Assembly: GCF_014645735.1 (NCBI RefSeq)
Contig: NZ_BMMH01000006.1
Span: forward strand, 186,001 to 250,000
Source of the DNA: Nocardia jinanensis
GTDB taxonomy: Bacteria; Actinomycetota; Actinomycetes; Mycobacteriales; Mycobacteriaceae
Reading direction: 5' to 3'
DNA length: 64,000 bases
Positions 27,520 to 36,513 of the stretch are shown in pieces; positions within the stretch are counted from its first letter, which is position 1, and each line of letters begins with the position of its first letter. The position numbers and the translations under genes are program-made. Below the pieces are notes generated by a model, which saw nothing but the letters and a program-made list of their open reading frames with translations, was not told the origin of the DNA and searched no databases.

Positions 27520-28800
27520 ATGGCAGCCGAATCACTGCCCGGCCGAGTGGAAGTCGTCGATGCGGGGCAATTCGGCACCCCATGGGGAAGACATGCGATG
27601 GTCAGCATGCTCTTCTTTCTGCTGGGTGCCGAGATGTTCGTCCTCTCCCCGCTGATTCCCTTATTGGCGACCGAATTCGGCACCACCACACCGGTGGCGG
27701 CTATGTCGGTGTCCGCCTTCGCTGTGACCTACGCTGCGGCGAGTCCCCTGATCGGAGCGCTATCGGACGGTTCGACCCGTAAGGCCGCCATAGTCGGCGG
27801 AGCTATTGTGTTCGTCGGTGGGGAACTGCTCTGTGCGGCAGCGCCCCGATTCGAATTTCTGCTCATGGGACGTGTGCTCGCCGGTCTCGGTGCGGCATTG
27901 ATGGGTCCTGCGGTGTGGTCCTATGTCACGGAGACCGCGGCTCCGCCAGAACGCGGCCGCGCTGTTTCCCGTGTGTCCGCGTTCTTCGCCGCAGGTCAGA
28001 TCCTTGGTGTACCGGCCGGCGCGCTGGTCGCCGACAACGCGAGCTGGCGATGGGTATTCGCCGCGGTCGGGTTGGCCGCATCGGCTGTCATCCTGCTCAT
28101 CGGCCTCAAAGTGACCGGCGAGTCACGTATTCCGCCACGAGGCCGGAGGGCATGGAGCGTTATCGTCGCCTCGGCCGGGTTGTGGAAGAGCCGCGATTTC
28201 ACCTTGGTGGTATCCGCGAACTTCTTCGCCCAGGCAGCCCGGTACGCCACCTACACCTTTGCCGGCGCCCTGCTCTTGTCCCGCTTCGGGTTCGACACCA
28301 TCCAACTCGGTCTCATAGGTGCTGCGGTGGGGACCGGATCGATGATCGGAGCGTTGCTGGCAGGGTATTCGGTCGATATCTTTCACCGAGCCGGTCGAAG
28401 CCAGTTCGCATTGAACGTCGGCTACGCCTCGGTGATGGCGTTGGCGCTGTTCGCCGCCACCAGCTCGGAAACCGTGTGGATCAGCGTCTTCGGATGGGTC
28501 ATAACCTTCGCGGCCGGGTCGGCCTATGTCAGTACCAGTCAGGAGTACCTGACCGCAACAATGGGCGATCTGCGGGCTCCTGCGGTCGCCTGGAACAACT
28601 CGGCACTCTACGCCGGAACCGCGACAGGTACTTTCCTACTAGGAATGACGGAGCTGCGGTCTACCTCGTTCACCGTCCTCGCTGTCTCGTTCAGCGGCGT
28701 AGCCGTGCTCCTGAGCGGATCGGTCATGCTCTGCCAGCACCGTGCGCGTCCGATCCATGGCTCCGATGCACTGCCGGGGGCGGCCGACGCCAGGCCATAA
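27520..28800 (+). CDS. MFS transporter
   Basis: A 426-residue major facilitator superfamily carrier with twelve predicted membrane segments. The loop 2-3 motif is SPLIGALSDGSTRKAAIVG, and helix 5 reads ASAFFAAGQILGVPAGALVA-like sequence typical of drug:proton antiporters of the DHA1 type. The ATG at 27520 follows AAGGAG. It ends the rightward set after a 157-base gap, so it may be separately expressed. It could export a by-product or take up the substrate. RibB relic DNA on the other strand follows at once. Confidence 0.9.
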   Translation: MAAESLPGRVEVVDAGQFGTPWGRHAMVSMLFFLLGAEMFVLSPLIPLLATEFGTTTPVAAMSVSAFAVTYAAASPLIGALSDGSTRKAAIVGGAIVFVGGELLCAAAPRFEFLLMGRVLAGLGAALMGPAVWSYVTETAAPPERGRAVSRVSAFFAAGQILGVPAGALVADNASWRWVFAAVGLAASAVILLIGLKVTGESRIPPRGRRAWSVIVASAGLWKSRDFTLVVSANFFAQAARYATYTFAGALLLSRFGFDTIQLGLIGAAVGTGSMIGALLAGYSVDIFHRAGRSQFALNVGYASVMALALFAATSSETVWISVFGWVITFAAGSAYVSTSQEYLTATMGDLRAPAVAWNNSALYAGTATGTFLLGMTELRSTSFTVLAVSFSGVAVLLSGSVMLCQHRARPIHGSDALPGAADARP

Positions 28801-28878
28801 GAATGCGGTACCACCGGAACGGGACGCCGGCGCCACCATACATCCGCCTTTCGACCGGTTCGGTATTCGGGGGCTCAG

Positions 28879-29049
28879 CCCCGCACTGCGATATCCAGTT
28901 CGGCGGCGAGTTCGCGACATTCGTCCACGTCGGCCATACAGGCTCCACATGGAGGGCAGATGCAATCGGGCGCAGTCGTCGCCGCCGACCGCGACCTCCA
29001 CGAATCCGGACGTGTGCCGGATCATGAAGGCGAGGGCGGCCGTTGTCGC
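28879..29049 (-). pseudogene. RibB (DHBP synthase) relic
   Basis: Read leftward from 29049 the sequence gives FATTAALAFMIRHTSGFVEV and a following GGDDCARLHLPSM. This closely matches the segment of 3,4-dihydroxy-2-butanone 4-phosphate synthase around its conserved RHTSG. A later frame (CRELAAELDIAVRG, stop near 28879) may be the enzyme's C-terminal tail. The N-terminal catalytic part is missing and there are frame changes. It runs directly on from the truncated esterase gene, so the junction near 29045 marks a rearrangement. Confidence 0.5.
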
Positions 29050-29801
29050 GAACCGTCGCGCAGCGCTTCGCGCTCGCTGGCCAGGAAAAGGATCGGCGGC
29101 AACCCGTCGAAGTCATCGAATACCGGAGAGGCCCGGGGATCACGGAGGTCGTGGCCCCGCAGATAGCTTGTGGCGAGCCCACGCAGCGCGCGTGCGCTGA
29201 TCACCGGATCGATCCCGCTGTTCTCGGTGACGCTGGCCCCGGAACCGGTGAAGTCGGCCAGCGGGGAGACCACCACCACGGCGGCGGGCAGCGCGGCACC
29301 GCGGTCCCGCGCTCCGCTCAGTGCGGCGAGTGCCAGACCGCCGCCCGCCGAATCACCACCCACCAGCACATCTTCGGGCCGATTTGCGGCGAGTACGGCC
29401 TCCAGCACCCGGCCGGCGTCGTCCAGTGCGGCAGGGAACGGATACTCCGGCGCCAGGCGATAATCCGGTAACAGCACCGCTGCGCCGAGCGTTTCGGCCA
29501 GCACCGCGGCCGCTGCCCGGTAACCGTGCGGGCTGCCCATGACATATCCGCCGCCGTGAAACCACACCAGGACACGGTCACCGGCGACCGGGCCGGCGAC
29601 CACACGCAGGCACGGGACGCCGCCGGCCACCTCCTCGGTCACCGTGACCCCGGACGGCAGCGGTGCCTCGAGCATCATGGCGTCCAGGTTGTGCCGCAAC
29701 TGCGCGAGCGATAATGTGCCGTCGCCGAAGACGGCGGCGAACGCCGCCTCGGCACGCCGCAGCGCGACATCCTCGGCCGCCAGGGGCTCCGGTTCGGTCA
29801 T
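29022..29801 (-). CDS. Alpha/beta hydrolase of the HSL family, 3'-truncated
   Basis: A 259-residue carboxylesterase-type hydrolase of the hormone-sensitive-lipase family. The oxyanion motif HGGGYVMG and the nucleophile motif GGDSAGGGLALA are intact. The normal protein should continue some 40-50 residues past LFLASEREALRD with the catalytic His; here the frame turns into an unrelated tail (GSRQRPPSPS) and stops, because RibB-like DNA is fused on. The enzyme has therefore lost its histidine and is probably inactive. Its ATG overlaps the stop of the fragment upstream by 4 bases, a trace of a former operon. Confidence 0.75.
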   Translation of the reverse strand: MTEPEPLAAEDVALRRAEAAFAAVFGDGTLSLAQLRHNLDAMMLEAPLPSGVTVTEEVAGGVPCLRVVAGPVAGDRVLVWFHGGGYVMGSPHGYRAAAAVLAETLGAAVLLPDYRLAPEYPFPAALDDAGRVLEAVLAANRPEDVLVGGDSAGGGLALAALSGARDRGAALPAAVVVVSPLADFTGSGASVTENSGIDPVISARALRGLATSYLRGHDLRDPRASPVFDDFDGLPPILFLASEREALRDGSRQRPPSPS

Positions 29802-30690
29802 CGATCGTCTCCTTCCGGCACCGTGAACGCACCGCGCAGCGCACCGGTGATCTGATCGGCCACATCCTCGGCGGTGAACCGGCCGACCGCTGCGAGCACC
29901 GGCCGCGGACCGGGTGGGTCGTCGCGGTAGGTCCCGGCGAGCACCTCGGCCACGGCGGCACGGCGCTCGCGCAGTACTGCCACACTCGGTAGGTCCTCGT
30001 GCGACGGCATGCCGAGTTCACGGGCCAAGTTTTCGGTGCGCGCACAGACGACGCCGAGACGTTCGGCGTCCCAGCCGATCCGGCCGGTGCTCCAGCCAGG
30101 CCAGCGCGAGGTCCAGTACCGGGATCCGGATATCGGCCACCTCGTGGTACCTCCTGGTCCAGGTCGCGTTCTCGACAGCCCCGGTACGGGCGGCATCGGG
30201 TACCACGCCCAGGCAGGTCAGGCCCAGCGAGTCCGGGTCGGCGCCGTGCAACCGGGCCATGGCGCGGGCCACCTGACGGCCCAGGTCCTCGCGGCGGGCC
30301 GGGTCCGGGATCAGGCGGGAGACGGTGCCGGGCAACGGGATCATCCCGGACACCTTCTCCATCACGAAGAACCCGCGGGAACGTCGCGACTCGTGAGTGA
30401 TCACCGCGGGCACCGGCAGCCCGATCGCGGCGGCGGCACCCAGCAACGCAACCTCACGGTCCACGTCGTAGTCGGCGACGATACCCGCGCAGCGGCCTGC
30501 GCTTCACCGCGTAATCGACCGAACCGGGCCCGGCCGGGCCGTCCCATACTGCGCCGACCAGATAGGTCTCCCACGAGTTGCCCTCACCGCGCCGGTCCAC
30601 CGCGCCGAGGCGCAGCGTGCCCGCGGCGCCCACGGCGCCGTCCAGTGCCGCGGTCAGATCGTCCAGGAAAGCGTCCAGCAGAACAACTCG
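29798..30690 (-). pseudogene. Disrupted phosphotransferase (APH-like) gene
   Basis: At least three reading frames must be joined to follow this gene. The N-terminal part (about 30690-30500) reads RRGEGNSWETYLVGAVWDGP and AVKRRPLR. The middle, from 30464, reads LLGAAAAIGLPVPAVITHES, GFFVMEKVSGMIPLPG and ARAMARLHGADP, typical of the N-lobe and hinge of APH/acyl-CoA-dehydrogenase-10-like kinases. After about 30110 the frame shifts again and a 70-90 residue tail that I cannot assign runs to 29798. The catalytic HGDxxxxN and LDW motifs are absent. It is a broken gene upstream of the truncated esterase. Confidence 0.55.
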
Positions 30691-32071
30691 TATCGGGGCC
30701 GCCGCCGTCCACGGTGAGCCGCTGCCCGGTGATGTAACCGGCGTCGCCGGAGACCAGGAACGCCACCGCGCCCGCCACGTCCTCGGGGGTGCACACCCGG
30801 CCGAACGGCGAACTGTCCGCCAGGTCGGTCAGTTCCGCGCCGCGCGCCGCGGCTCGACCGCGCCCCGGTCCCCGCGCCGAGGCCGCCGGGCCGAGCAGAT
30901 CGCGGAAGCCGCGGGCGAACTCTTCCGGACCCAGGGCTACCAGAATGTCGGTATCGAGCAAATCGGTGCGGCGGTGGGCCTGACCGGCCCTGCGGTCTAC
31001 CGCCATTTCAAGGGCAAACACGACATCCTCGTGGCAGCCCTTATGCGGCAGACCCGGATCGTCGAGGAACTCGGAGAGCGCGCGGACAACGAGGGCACCA
31101 CCCCGCTGGAGCGGCTGGACCTGCTGCTGGACGGATTCGGCGACCTGACCGCCGAGCGCGACGAGGCCACCCTGTGGCGGCGGGAGCAACGCCACCTCGA
31201 GCCCGAGCAGCGAGAGGTGTTCCGCACTCACTTCTCCCACTTCGGCGGCCGGATTGCGGCGAGCATCATGGGCGTCCGCCCCGAACTGGCACAGCGGGAT
31301 GCCGAACTGCTCGGATTCGCCGTTCTCACCATGTATTCGAATACCAGTGGTATCCGCGGCAAACTCACGCCAGATCGGTTGAAACAGATCCAATCGACCG
31401 TCGCCCGGGCGATCGTCGGCTGTTATCTCCCGGAACGAGATGCCGACAGCACGCCGCCTGAGATCACGGTGCACCGCCGCCCCGCCGGACGGCGCGAGCG
31501 CATCCTCGCGGCCGCTGCCGACCTGTTCGACGAGCGCGGCTTCTATGACGTCCGGATCGACGATATCGCGGCGGCCGCGCAGATATCGGTGAGCACGTTC
31601 TATCAATCCGCGGACAGCAAGTCCGATGTACTCCGCGCCATCCTGAAGCGCGGCGCCGAAGGTCTGCTATACGTGACCGCCGACGCCCTCGCGCCCGTCC
31701 GTGAACCGCAGGAAGTGCTCGGCGCCCTGATCGACACCTATATCCGGCAGGCGATGGGCCTGCACGGGCGGATCATGAAAATCCTCGCCACAGATCTCCT
31801 GTACTTGTCCGAAGAGGAACAGGCCGCACTCCAAGCGACTCAGCGCGAATACGTCGCTGAATGGGAGCACGCTCTCCTCGCCCGATCCGACCGACTCACC
31901 GGCGAAGACGCACGGTCACTCGCCAAAGCGACAATCGGCGTCATCACGGATATTTCCCAGACCCCCGAATACCGGGAACAACCGGCGATCGTCGCGGCCC
32001 TGACCGCCATCGCGCACGCGATGGTGCTACCTGGGGGCGTCGAGAACCGGTGTGCGGATGGCTTACGGTAG
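30578..32071 (+). CDS. Tandem TetR-family regulator with rearranged 5' end
   Basis: Two TetR repressor units sit in one chain. The first helix-turn-helix region begins near 30876 (RRGRRAEQIAEAAGELFRTQ, then GLTGPAVYRHFKGKHD); the second begins near 31490 (RRERILAAAADLFDERGFYD, then ISVSTFYQSADSKSD). Each is followed by a helical ligand domain. The open frame extends left to a TTG at 30578 and a GTG at 30617, but from 30779 to the first HTH no start codon is in frame, and everything before about 30876 is antisense to the SDR and kinase relics. The true start has been lost, so the gene is likely defective or translated with a foreign leader. Confidence 0.65.
   Translation: MPSPRRSTAPRRSVPAAPTAPSSAAVRSSRKASSRTTRIGAAAVHGEPLPGDVTGVAGDQERHRARHVLGGAHPAERRTVRQVGQFRAARRGSTAPRSPRRGRRAEQIAEAAGELFRTQGYQNVGIEQIGAAVGLTGPAVYRHFKGKHDILVAALMRQTRIVEELGERADNEGTTPLERLDLLLDGFGDLTAERDEATLWRREQRHLEPEQREVFRTHFSHFGGRIAASIMGVRPELAQRDAELLGFAVLTMYSNTSGIRGKLTPDRLKQIQSTVARAIVGCYLPERDADSTPPEITVHRRPAGRRERILAAAADLFDERGFYDVRIDDIAAAAQISVSTFYQSADSKSDVLRAILKRGAEGLLYVTADALAPVREPQEVLGALIDTYIRQAMGLHGRIMKILATDLLYLSEEEQAALQATQREYVAEWEHALLARSDRLTGEDARSLAKATIGVITDISQTPEYREQPAIVAALTAIAHAMVLPGGVENRCADGLR
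30695..30838 (-). pseudogene. Short-chain dehydrogenase C-terminal relic
   Basis: Read leftward, the frame gives SSPFGRVCTPEDVAGAVAFL, then VSGDAGYITGQRLTVDGGG. This is the unmistakable C-terminus of a classical short-chain dehydrogenase/reductase. The NAD-binding and catalytic parts are gone, replaced upstream by the TetR gene of the opposite strand. The break lies between 30838 and 30876. Confidence 0.75.
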
Positions 32072-32235
32072 GAAGGAGGAGCAGTAGACGACAGCCTGAT
32101 CAGCGCCACCGATACCTGGAATGACCAGCAAAGGCGCACAAGAAATGGCTGAACATCACTAGAGTTCGGTAGCGCCGGGCGGCCACTACCACCGGGGTAG
32201 AGCCGCGCCGAGCGTGTTCCGACGGCCGACGCGGC

Positions 32236-32250
32236 TAGAATTCAGGCGTG
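32236..32250 (+). promoter_or_regulatory. Probable leaderless promoter of IclR gene
   Basis: TAGAAT (32236-32241) matches an actinobacterial -10 box and lies 6 bases before the GTG start at 32248. No Shine-Dalgarno-like sequence separates them, so the mRNA should begin at or next to the start codon. Confidence 0.5.
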
Positions 32251-33030
32251 AGCCGTACGACCGCACCGGACGAAGAGCTGGTGACCTCCCTGTTGCGCGG
32301 GCTCGAGGTGCTCGACATTCTGGGCAGCAGCGAGGAGCCGTTGACCCTGGCGGAGGTCGCCCGAGCGGTCGACACCACTCGTGCCACGGCTCGACGGTTT
32401 CTGCTCACGCTCGAGCATATGGGGTATGTGGCCACGAACGGCCCCACCTTCTGGCTGCGGCCGAAGATCATGGAACTGGGCGACACCTATCTGGATTGTC
32501 TCGGACTTCCCGCCATCGCGCACTCCTATCTGGCCTCCCTCGCGCACGAAGTCCGCGATACCTGTTCACTGACAGTTCTCGACGGCGACAGCGTGGTGTA
32601 CGTGGACCGGGTGAAGGCTTCCCGGGTGTTGCGGGTGAACATCGCGGTCGGGACGCGGTTGCCCGCGTTCGCTACCTCGACCGGGCGGGTGCTGCTCGCC
32701 GATCTCGACGACGAACGTTTGCATACCTTTCTGTCCGACCTCCATGCCGAGCCACTCACCGGACGCACCCAGACCGATCCGGACAGCGTCGCGCGCATGA
32801 TCGCCACCGCCCGCACGGATGGTTACGCCATCGCCGACCAGGAGCTCGATCCCGTCCTCCGCTCGGTCGCCGCCCCGGTGCGCGGGAAGGACGGCCGCGC
32901 CGTCGCCGCGGTGAACGTTTCCACGCACGTCACCCGGACATCGCTGGAACAGTTACGTGAGTCGATCCTGCCTCGGCTCCTCGATACCTCGGCCGCGATC
33001 AGCGCCGCGCTGACCGCAGGCGCGGAATGA
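32248..33030 (+). CDS. IclR-family transcriptional regulator
   Basis: A 260-residue regulator. The N-terminal winged helix (LTLAEVARAVDTTRATARRF) is followed by the IclR effector-binding GAF-like domain with DGDSVVYVDRVKASRVLRV, the FATSTGRVLLADL segment and the C-terminal AAPVRGKDGRAVAAVNVSTH. It is of the PcaR/PobR branch, whose members sense aromatic acids. It converges on the reductase gene of the Rieske operon with 13 bases between stops and is a likely regulator of that operon, together with or in place of the IclR gene at its other end. Confidence 0.92.
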   Translation: MSRTTAPDEELVTSLLRGLEVLDILGSSEEPLTLAEVARAVDTTRATARRFLLTLEHMGYVATNGPTFWLRPKIMELGDTYLDCLGLPAIAHSYLASLAHEVRDTCSLTVLDGDSVVYVDRVKASRVLRVNIAVGTRLPAFATSTGRVLLADLDDERLHTFLSDLHAEPLTGRTQTDPDSVARMIATARTDGYAIADQELDPVLRSVAAPVRGKDGRAVAAVNVSTHVTRTSLEQLRESILPRLLDTSAAISAALTAGAE

Positions 33031-33043
33031 AACCGAGGATCGG

Positions 33044-34000
33044 TCAGAGGTCGAGGACGAGCCGGGGCGACTTCGAACGGCCGACACAGACCATCATCGT
33101 CTTGCCGGTGGACCGCTCCTTCTCGCTGAGAATGGTGTCGTGATGTTCCGGCTCGCCGTCGAGGACCTTTGTCTCGCAGGTCCCGCAGAAACCTTCTTCG
33201 CACGAGGTCATCAGGTCCGGACAGGAATCGCGAATGACATCGAGCATGAGATCGTCGGGACCCACCGTCAACACTGTTCCGGATCTTTTCAACTCGACCT
33301 CGAACGAGTCGCCCGCGGCTGCCTCCGCCGCGGCCGCCCCATTGGCCTCGAAGCGCTCGAGTCGTAGTTGGCCGGCGCGCCCGGCCTGCTCACAGGCCTT
33401 TTCGAGATCTGCGAGCAGCCCGGCAGGACCGCAGGCATAGATCAGGGTTTCCTCGGTGACCGAGCCGACGAGCTCGGCGAGGTCGGGACGGCCGGTCTCC
33501 GCACTCACCAGCACCTTGACGTGCGGGCCGGTCGCCAGTTTCCGCCGGAACGCCATCGACTCCAGGTCGCGGCCGACATACACCAGTTCGTAGGGTGACT
33601 TCTCCCGCTCCGCCCGGATCACCATGGCCAGCATCGGTGTGATGCCGATGCCGCCGGCGATGAACAGATACCGCGGCGACGGCTCCAGCGGAAAGTGGTT
33701 GCGCGGCCCGCGAATCCCGACCTTGCGCCCCACCAGCATGGTGTCGTGGAGCTCGGCGGACCCACCGCGACCGTCGTTTTCCCGCAACACGGCGATCCGG
33801 TAGTAGCTCGGGTCCCCCGGCGGGCTGCACAGGCTGTACTGGCGGATCAGCCCGGACGGCAGCATGATGTCCAGATGTGAGCCCGGCTCCCACGCCGGCA
33901 ACAAGCCGCTGTCGGGAACCATCTCCAGCGAAATGACACCGTCGGCCTCCAGTGTGGCCTGCCGGACGGTGACCTCGATGAATTCCCGCTGCGCGGTCAT
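33044..34000 (-). CDS. Phthalate dioxygenase reductase-type FMN/2Fe-2S oxidoreductase
   Basis: A 318-residue class IA reductase (PDR/VanB family) that takes electrons from NADH through FMN to a plant-type [2Fe-2S] cluster and on to a Rieske oxygenase. The FMN-binding RQYSLCS motif is near residues 63-69, the NAD region reads LFIAGGIGITPMLAM, and the C-terminal cluster ligands are in CEEGFCGTCETKVLDG plus a later Cys in MMVCVGRS. The ATG at 34000 overlaps the upstream stop by 4 bases. Its oxygenase partner is encoded in the same operon at 38434-39717. It is cytosolic. Confidence 0.93.
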   Translation of the reverse strand: MTAQREFIEVTVRQATLEADGVISLEMVPDSGLLPAWEPGSHLDIMLPSGLIRQYSLCSPPGDPSYYRIAVLRENDGRGGSAELHDTMLVGRKVGIRGPRNHFPLEPSPRYLFIAGGIGITPMLAMVIRAEREKSPYELVYVGRDLESMAFRRKLATGPHVKVLVSAETGRPDLAELVGSVTEETLIYACGPAGLLADLEKACEQAGRAGQLRLERFEANGAAAAEAAAGDSFEVELKRSGTVLTVGPDDLMLDVIRDSCPDLMTSCEEGFCGTCETKVLDGEPEHHDTILSEKERSTGKTMMVCVGRSKSPRLVLDL

Positions 34001-34497
34001 GCCGACACCTCTGCCGCGGCCGATCCGGTCTCGGAGCGTGCACCGCCGCGCAGGACGTCGAGCAACCCGGCAAGCAACCGCGGACCGCGGACGGAGATCA
34101 CCATATCGACTTCGTGGCGCAAGGTGACCATGGCGGAGGCACCGGCCGGGTCCGTCCAGTTCTGCGGGTCCACCAGCACCGCGGCGAGGAGATCGCCACC
34201 TTCGCGTCCGGCCGCGCAGACCTCGCGCACAACCGATTCGGGGACGTCGGACAGGTCGGTGCCGATCAGGACGACCATATCGGCCGACCTGGTCACCTCG
34301 CCGGTGCCGGCGGGGACGGGCGGTTCCCAGGCGCAGCTGCCCAGTGGCTCGGTCAGTGCCCGCACCGGATCGGGGTTACTCAGGATGCGGATACCGTCGA
34401 CACCGAGCGCGGCCAGATCGTCGGTCAGGAGCGCGCTGCCGGCGCCGAGCGGGACGACGAGCACCCGCGCCTCATAGGAGCGGCGTAGTGGATTCAT
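33997..34497 (-). CDS. Unknown protein of the Rieske operon
   Basis: A 166-residue protein that I do not recognise. Its start MNPLRRSYEARVLVVPLGAG suggests an alpha/beta fold with a Gly-rich loop. The middle ADMVVLIGTDLSDVPES looks like a second beta strand and loop of a nucleotide-binding or tubulin/FtsZ-like fold, but this is weak. There is no signal peptide or membrane segment. Both ends overlap neighbours by 4 bases (alcohol dehydrogenase upstream, reductase downstream), so it is made with the operon and probably has an accessory role in it. Confidence 0.75.
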   Translation of the reverse strand: MNPLRRSYEARVLVVPLGAGSALLTDDLAALGVDGIRILSNPDPVRALTEPLGSCAWEPPVPAGTGEVTRSADMVVLIGTDLSDVPESVVREVCAAGREGGDLLAAVLVDPQNWTDPAGASAMVTLRHEVDMVISVRGPRLLAGLLDVLRGGARSETGSAAAEVSA

Positions 34498-35612
34498 GTG
34501 GTTGCCTCCGCAGCAGGACGTGTGGTGGTGGCGTCGGCCGAGAGCCAGGGCGAGACGACCACGTGCGGTGTCGCGGGCCCGGTGCGCGAGCCCATCGCCC
34601 GCAGGGTCCGGCCCACCAGGTCGAGCGGAATATGCTGGGACTCAACGGTTTCCAGTCGGGTACTACGCGAATCCAGCAGGCCGACGGCCCGGCGCACGGC
34701 CCCCGGCGAGCGGCCGCGGACCCCGCGCACGGTCAGCAGGTTGCGTACGATCGCACCAGGGTCGAGCGCGGCCTCACCGCCGCTCAGTCCGCCGAGCACC
34801 AGGACACCGAACCGGCCGAGCAGGCGCAGCGCGGTCGCCACGGTCTGGGGTGACCCGATGGTGTCGATGACGGCGTCGGCACGACCGGCCCGGCCGAGCA
34901 CGCGCTCGACCACGGTGTCGTCACTGAACTCCGCGTGCGCCCCCAGCCCGCGGGCCATATCCAGGCGCGCGGTATCGCTCGGCAGACCGAGCACCGTCAC
35001 CGATTCCGCACCCCCGGCCACGGCCGCGGCCACGCAGGCGAGGCCGTGGTAGCCCGGTCCGATGACGACCGCCGTGGCACCCGGGCCGACACCACCGGCG
35101 TCCAGGGTCCAGTCGACAGCATTGGCCAGCGGGAGGGTCCACGCCGCCTCGTCGACGGTGAGGTGTTCGGGCAGCGGGTGCAGCGCATGGTGCGCGCTCA
35201 ACTCCAGATACTCGGCGTTGCCGCCGTGCAGCCCCGAGCCGCGATCGGCCGGGATCATCCCGACCCGTTCGCCGCCGGTCCACAGGTCGACGCTGGGGCA
35301 CAGCCGGTAACGACCGGCCCGGCAGTCGGCGCATTCACCACACCCCACGTACTCTTCGACCGCGACCCGGGTTCCGATCTCGATGCCGAGGGCCACGGCG
35401 TCGCCGTCGGTCAGATGCTCGACCCGGCCGATGGTGTGATGGCCGAGGACCGCCGGTTTCTTCAGTCCACCACCATGCAGGGTCACATCGGTACCGCAGA
35501 CCGCGGAGGATTCCACCCGCAGCCGGCTGACCCGATCGGAGAGCACCCGCGTCCGTACGGCGGTGTCGCCCTTCCCGTCGCTGACGGCGGCCCGCACGAC
35601 AAGATTGCTCAT
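34494..35612 (-). CDS. Zinc-dependent medium-chain alcohol dehydrogenase
   Basis: A 372-residue MDR-superfamily oxidoreductase. The catalytic zinc site has Cys in SSAVCGTDVTLHGGG and His in AVLGHHTIGRVE. The structural zinc lobe is CGECADCRAGRYRLC. The NAD(P)-binding motif is atypical (VVIGPGYHGLACVAAA). In an aromatic-acid operon it may oxidise an alcohol or dihydrodiol intermediate. The ATG at 35612 overlaps the ATPase stop by 4 bases; one upstream GTG would add only four residues. Confidence 0.9.
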   Translation of the reverse strand: MSNLVVRAAVSDGKGDTAVRTRVLSDRVSRLRVESSAVCGTDVTLHGGGLKKPAVLGHHTIGRVEHLTDGDAVALGIEIGTRVAVEEYVGCGECADCRAGRYRLCPSVDLWTGGERVGMIPADRGSGLHGGNAEYLELSAHHALHPLPEHLTVDEAAWTLPLANAVDWTLDAGGVGPGATAVVIGPGYHGLACVAAAVAGGAESVTVLGLPSDTARLDMARGLGAHAEFSDDTVVERVLGRAGRADAVIDTIGSPQTVATALRLLGRFGVLVLGGLSGGEAALDPGAIVRNLLTVRGVRGRSPGAVRRAVGLLDSRSTRLETVESQHIPLDLVGRTLRAMGSRTGPATPHVVVSPWLSADATTTRPAAEATT

Positions 35613-36481
35613 CGCCGGAACCACCCGCGCTTGGCCGGCGTTTTCTTCGCCTCGGCCTGCTGCTTCGCCCGTTCGACCTCTTCGCGCAACTGTTGCCAGA
35701 TGTCGTAGACGATGGCGCCGTATTCGGGTTTGTGACGCAGCTCGAGGACATCACGCGGCCGCTCGAACGGGACATCGATGAAGGCCTTCGCCTGCCCGGG
35801 CTGTGCACTCATCACCATGATCCGGTCGCCGATGGTGACCGCCTCGTCGACCGAGTGGGTGATGAAGACGACCGTTTTCCGGGTCTCGTCCCAGATCCGC
35901 AGCAGCTCGGCCTGCAGCAGCGTTTTGTTCTGTTCGTCCAACACTGAGAACGGCTCGTCCATCAGCAGGATCTCCGGGTCGTTGGCGAACGCTCGAGCGA
36001 TCGATACGCGCTGGCGCATACCGCCGGACAGCTGGTGCGGGTATGCCGCGGCGAACTTCGTCAGGCCGGTCTTGTCCAGGTAGTGACCGACGGTCTCTTC
36101 GATCTCGGCCTTCGGCACGCCGCGCATGGTCAATCCGTAGGCCGCGTTTCCCCACACGGTCATCCAGGGAAAGATCGTGTCCCCCTGGAAGACCATGGAA
36201 TTCTCCGGCCTTCCCGCGGTGCCGCCGGCGATTTCGATGGTGCCCTCGGTCGGCTCCTCCAGGCCGGCGAGCATGCGCAGGAAGGTGGTCTTCCCGCAGC
36301 CACTGGGCCCGACGATCACGAGGAACTGCCCCTGCGGGACATCCAGGTCGAAGGATTCGAGTGCCGTGACGACGTGGCCACCGGGAACAGTGAAACGCTT
36401 GCTGAGGTTACGGATCGCGAGTTTGCTGCCGGCATGGTCCGGCGTGGTCGACGCCGTCCCCGGCGTAGCGATGTGGGACAT
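35609..36481 (-). CDS. ABC transporter ATP-binding protein (SsuB/TauB type)
   Basis: A 290-residue ATPase of the nitrate/sulfonate/taurine ABC importer family. Walker A is GPSGCGKTT, the signature is LSGGMRQRVSIARAFA, Walker B is ILLMDEPFSVLDEQ, and the switch histidine is in VVFITHSVDEAV. Residues 250-290 form a charged tail (EEVERAKQQAEAKKTPAKR) beyond the usual domain. The ATG at 36481 is 32 bases after the permease stop. With the permease and binding protein next to it, it would import the aromatic acid used by the Rieske oxygenase. Confidence 0.93.
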   Translation of the reverse strand: MSHIATPGTASTTPDHAGSKLAIRNLSKRFTVPGGHVVTALESFDLDVPQGQFLVIVGPSGCGKTTFLRMLAGLEEPTEGTIEIAGGTAGRPENSMVFQGDTIFPWMTVWGNAAYGLTMRGVPKAEIEETVGHYLDKTGLTKFAAAYPHQLSGGMRQRVSIARAFANDPEILLMDEPFSVLDEQNKTLLQAELLRIWDETRKTVVFITHSVDEAVTIGDRIMVMSAQPGQAKAFIDVPFERPRDVLELRHKPEYGAIVYDIWQQLREEVERAKQQAEAKKTPAKRGWFRR

Positions 36482-36513
36482 GAGAAGTGGTTCCGATCGT
36501 TGAGTGGAGCGCG

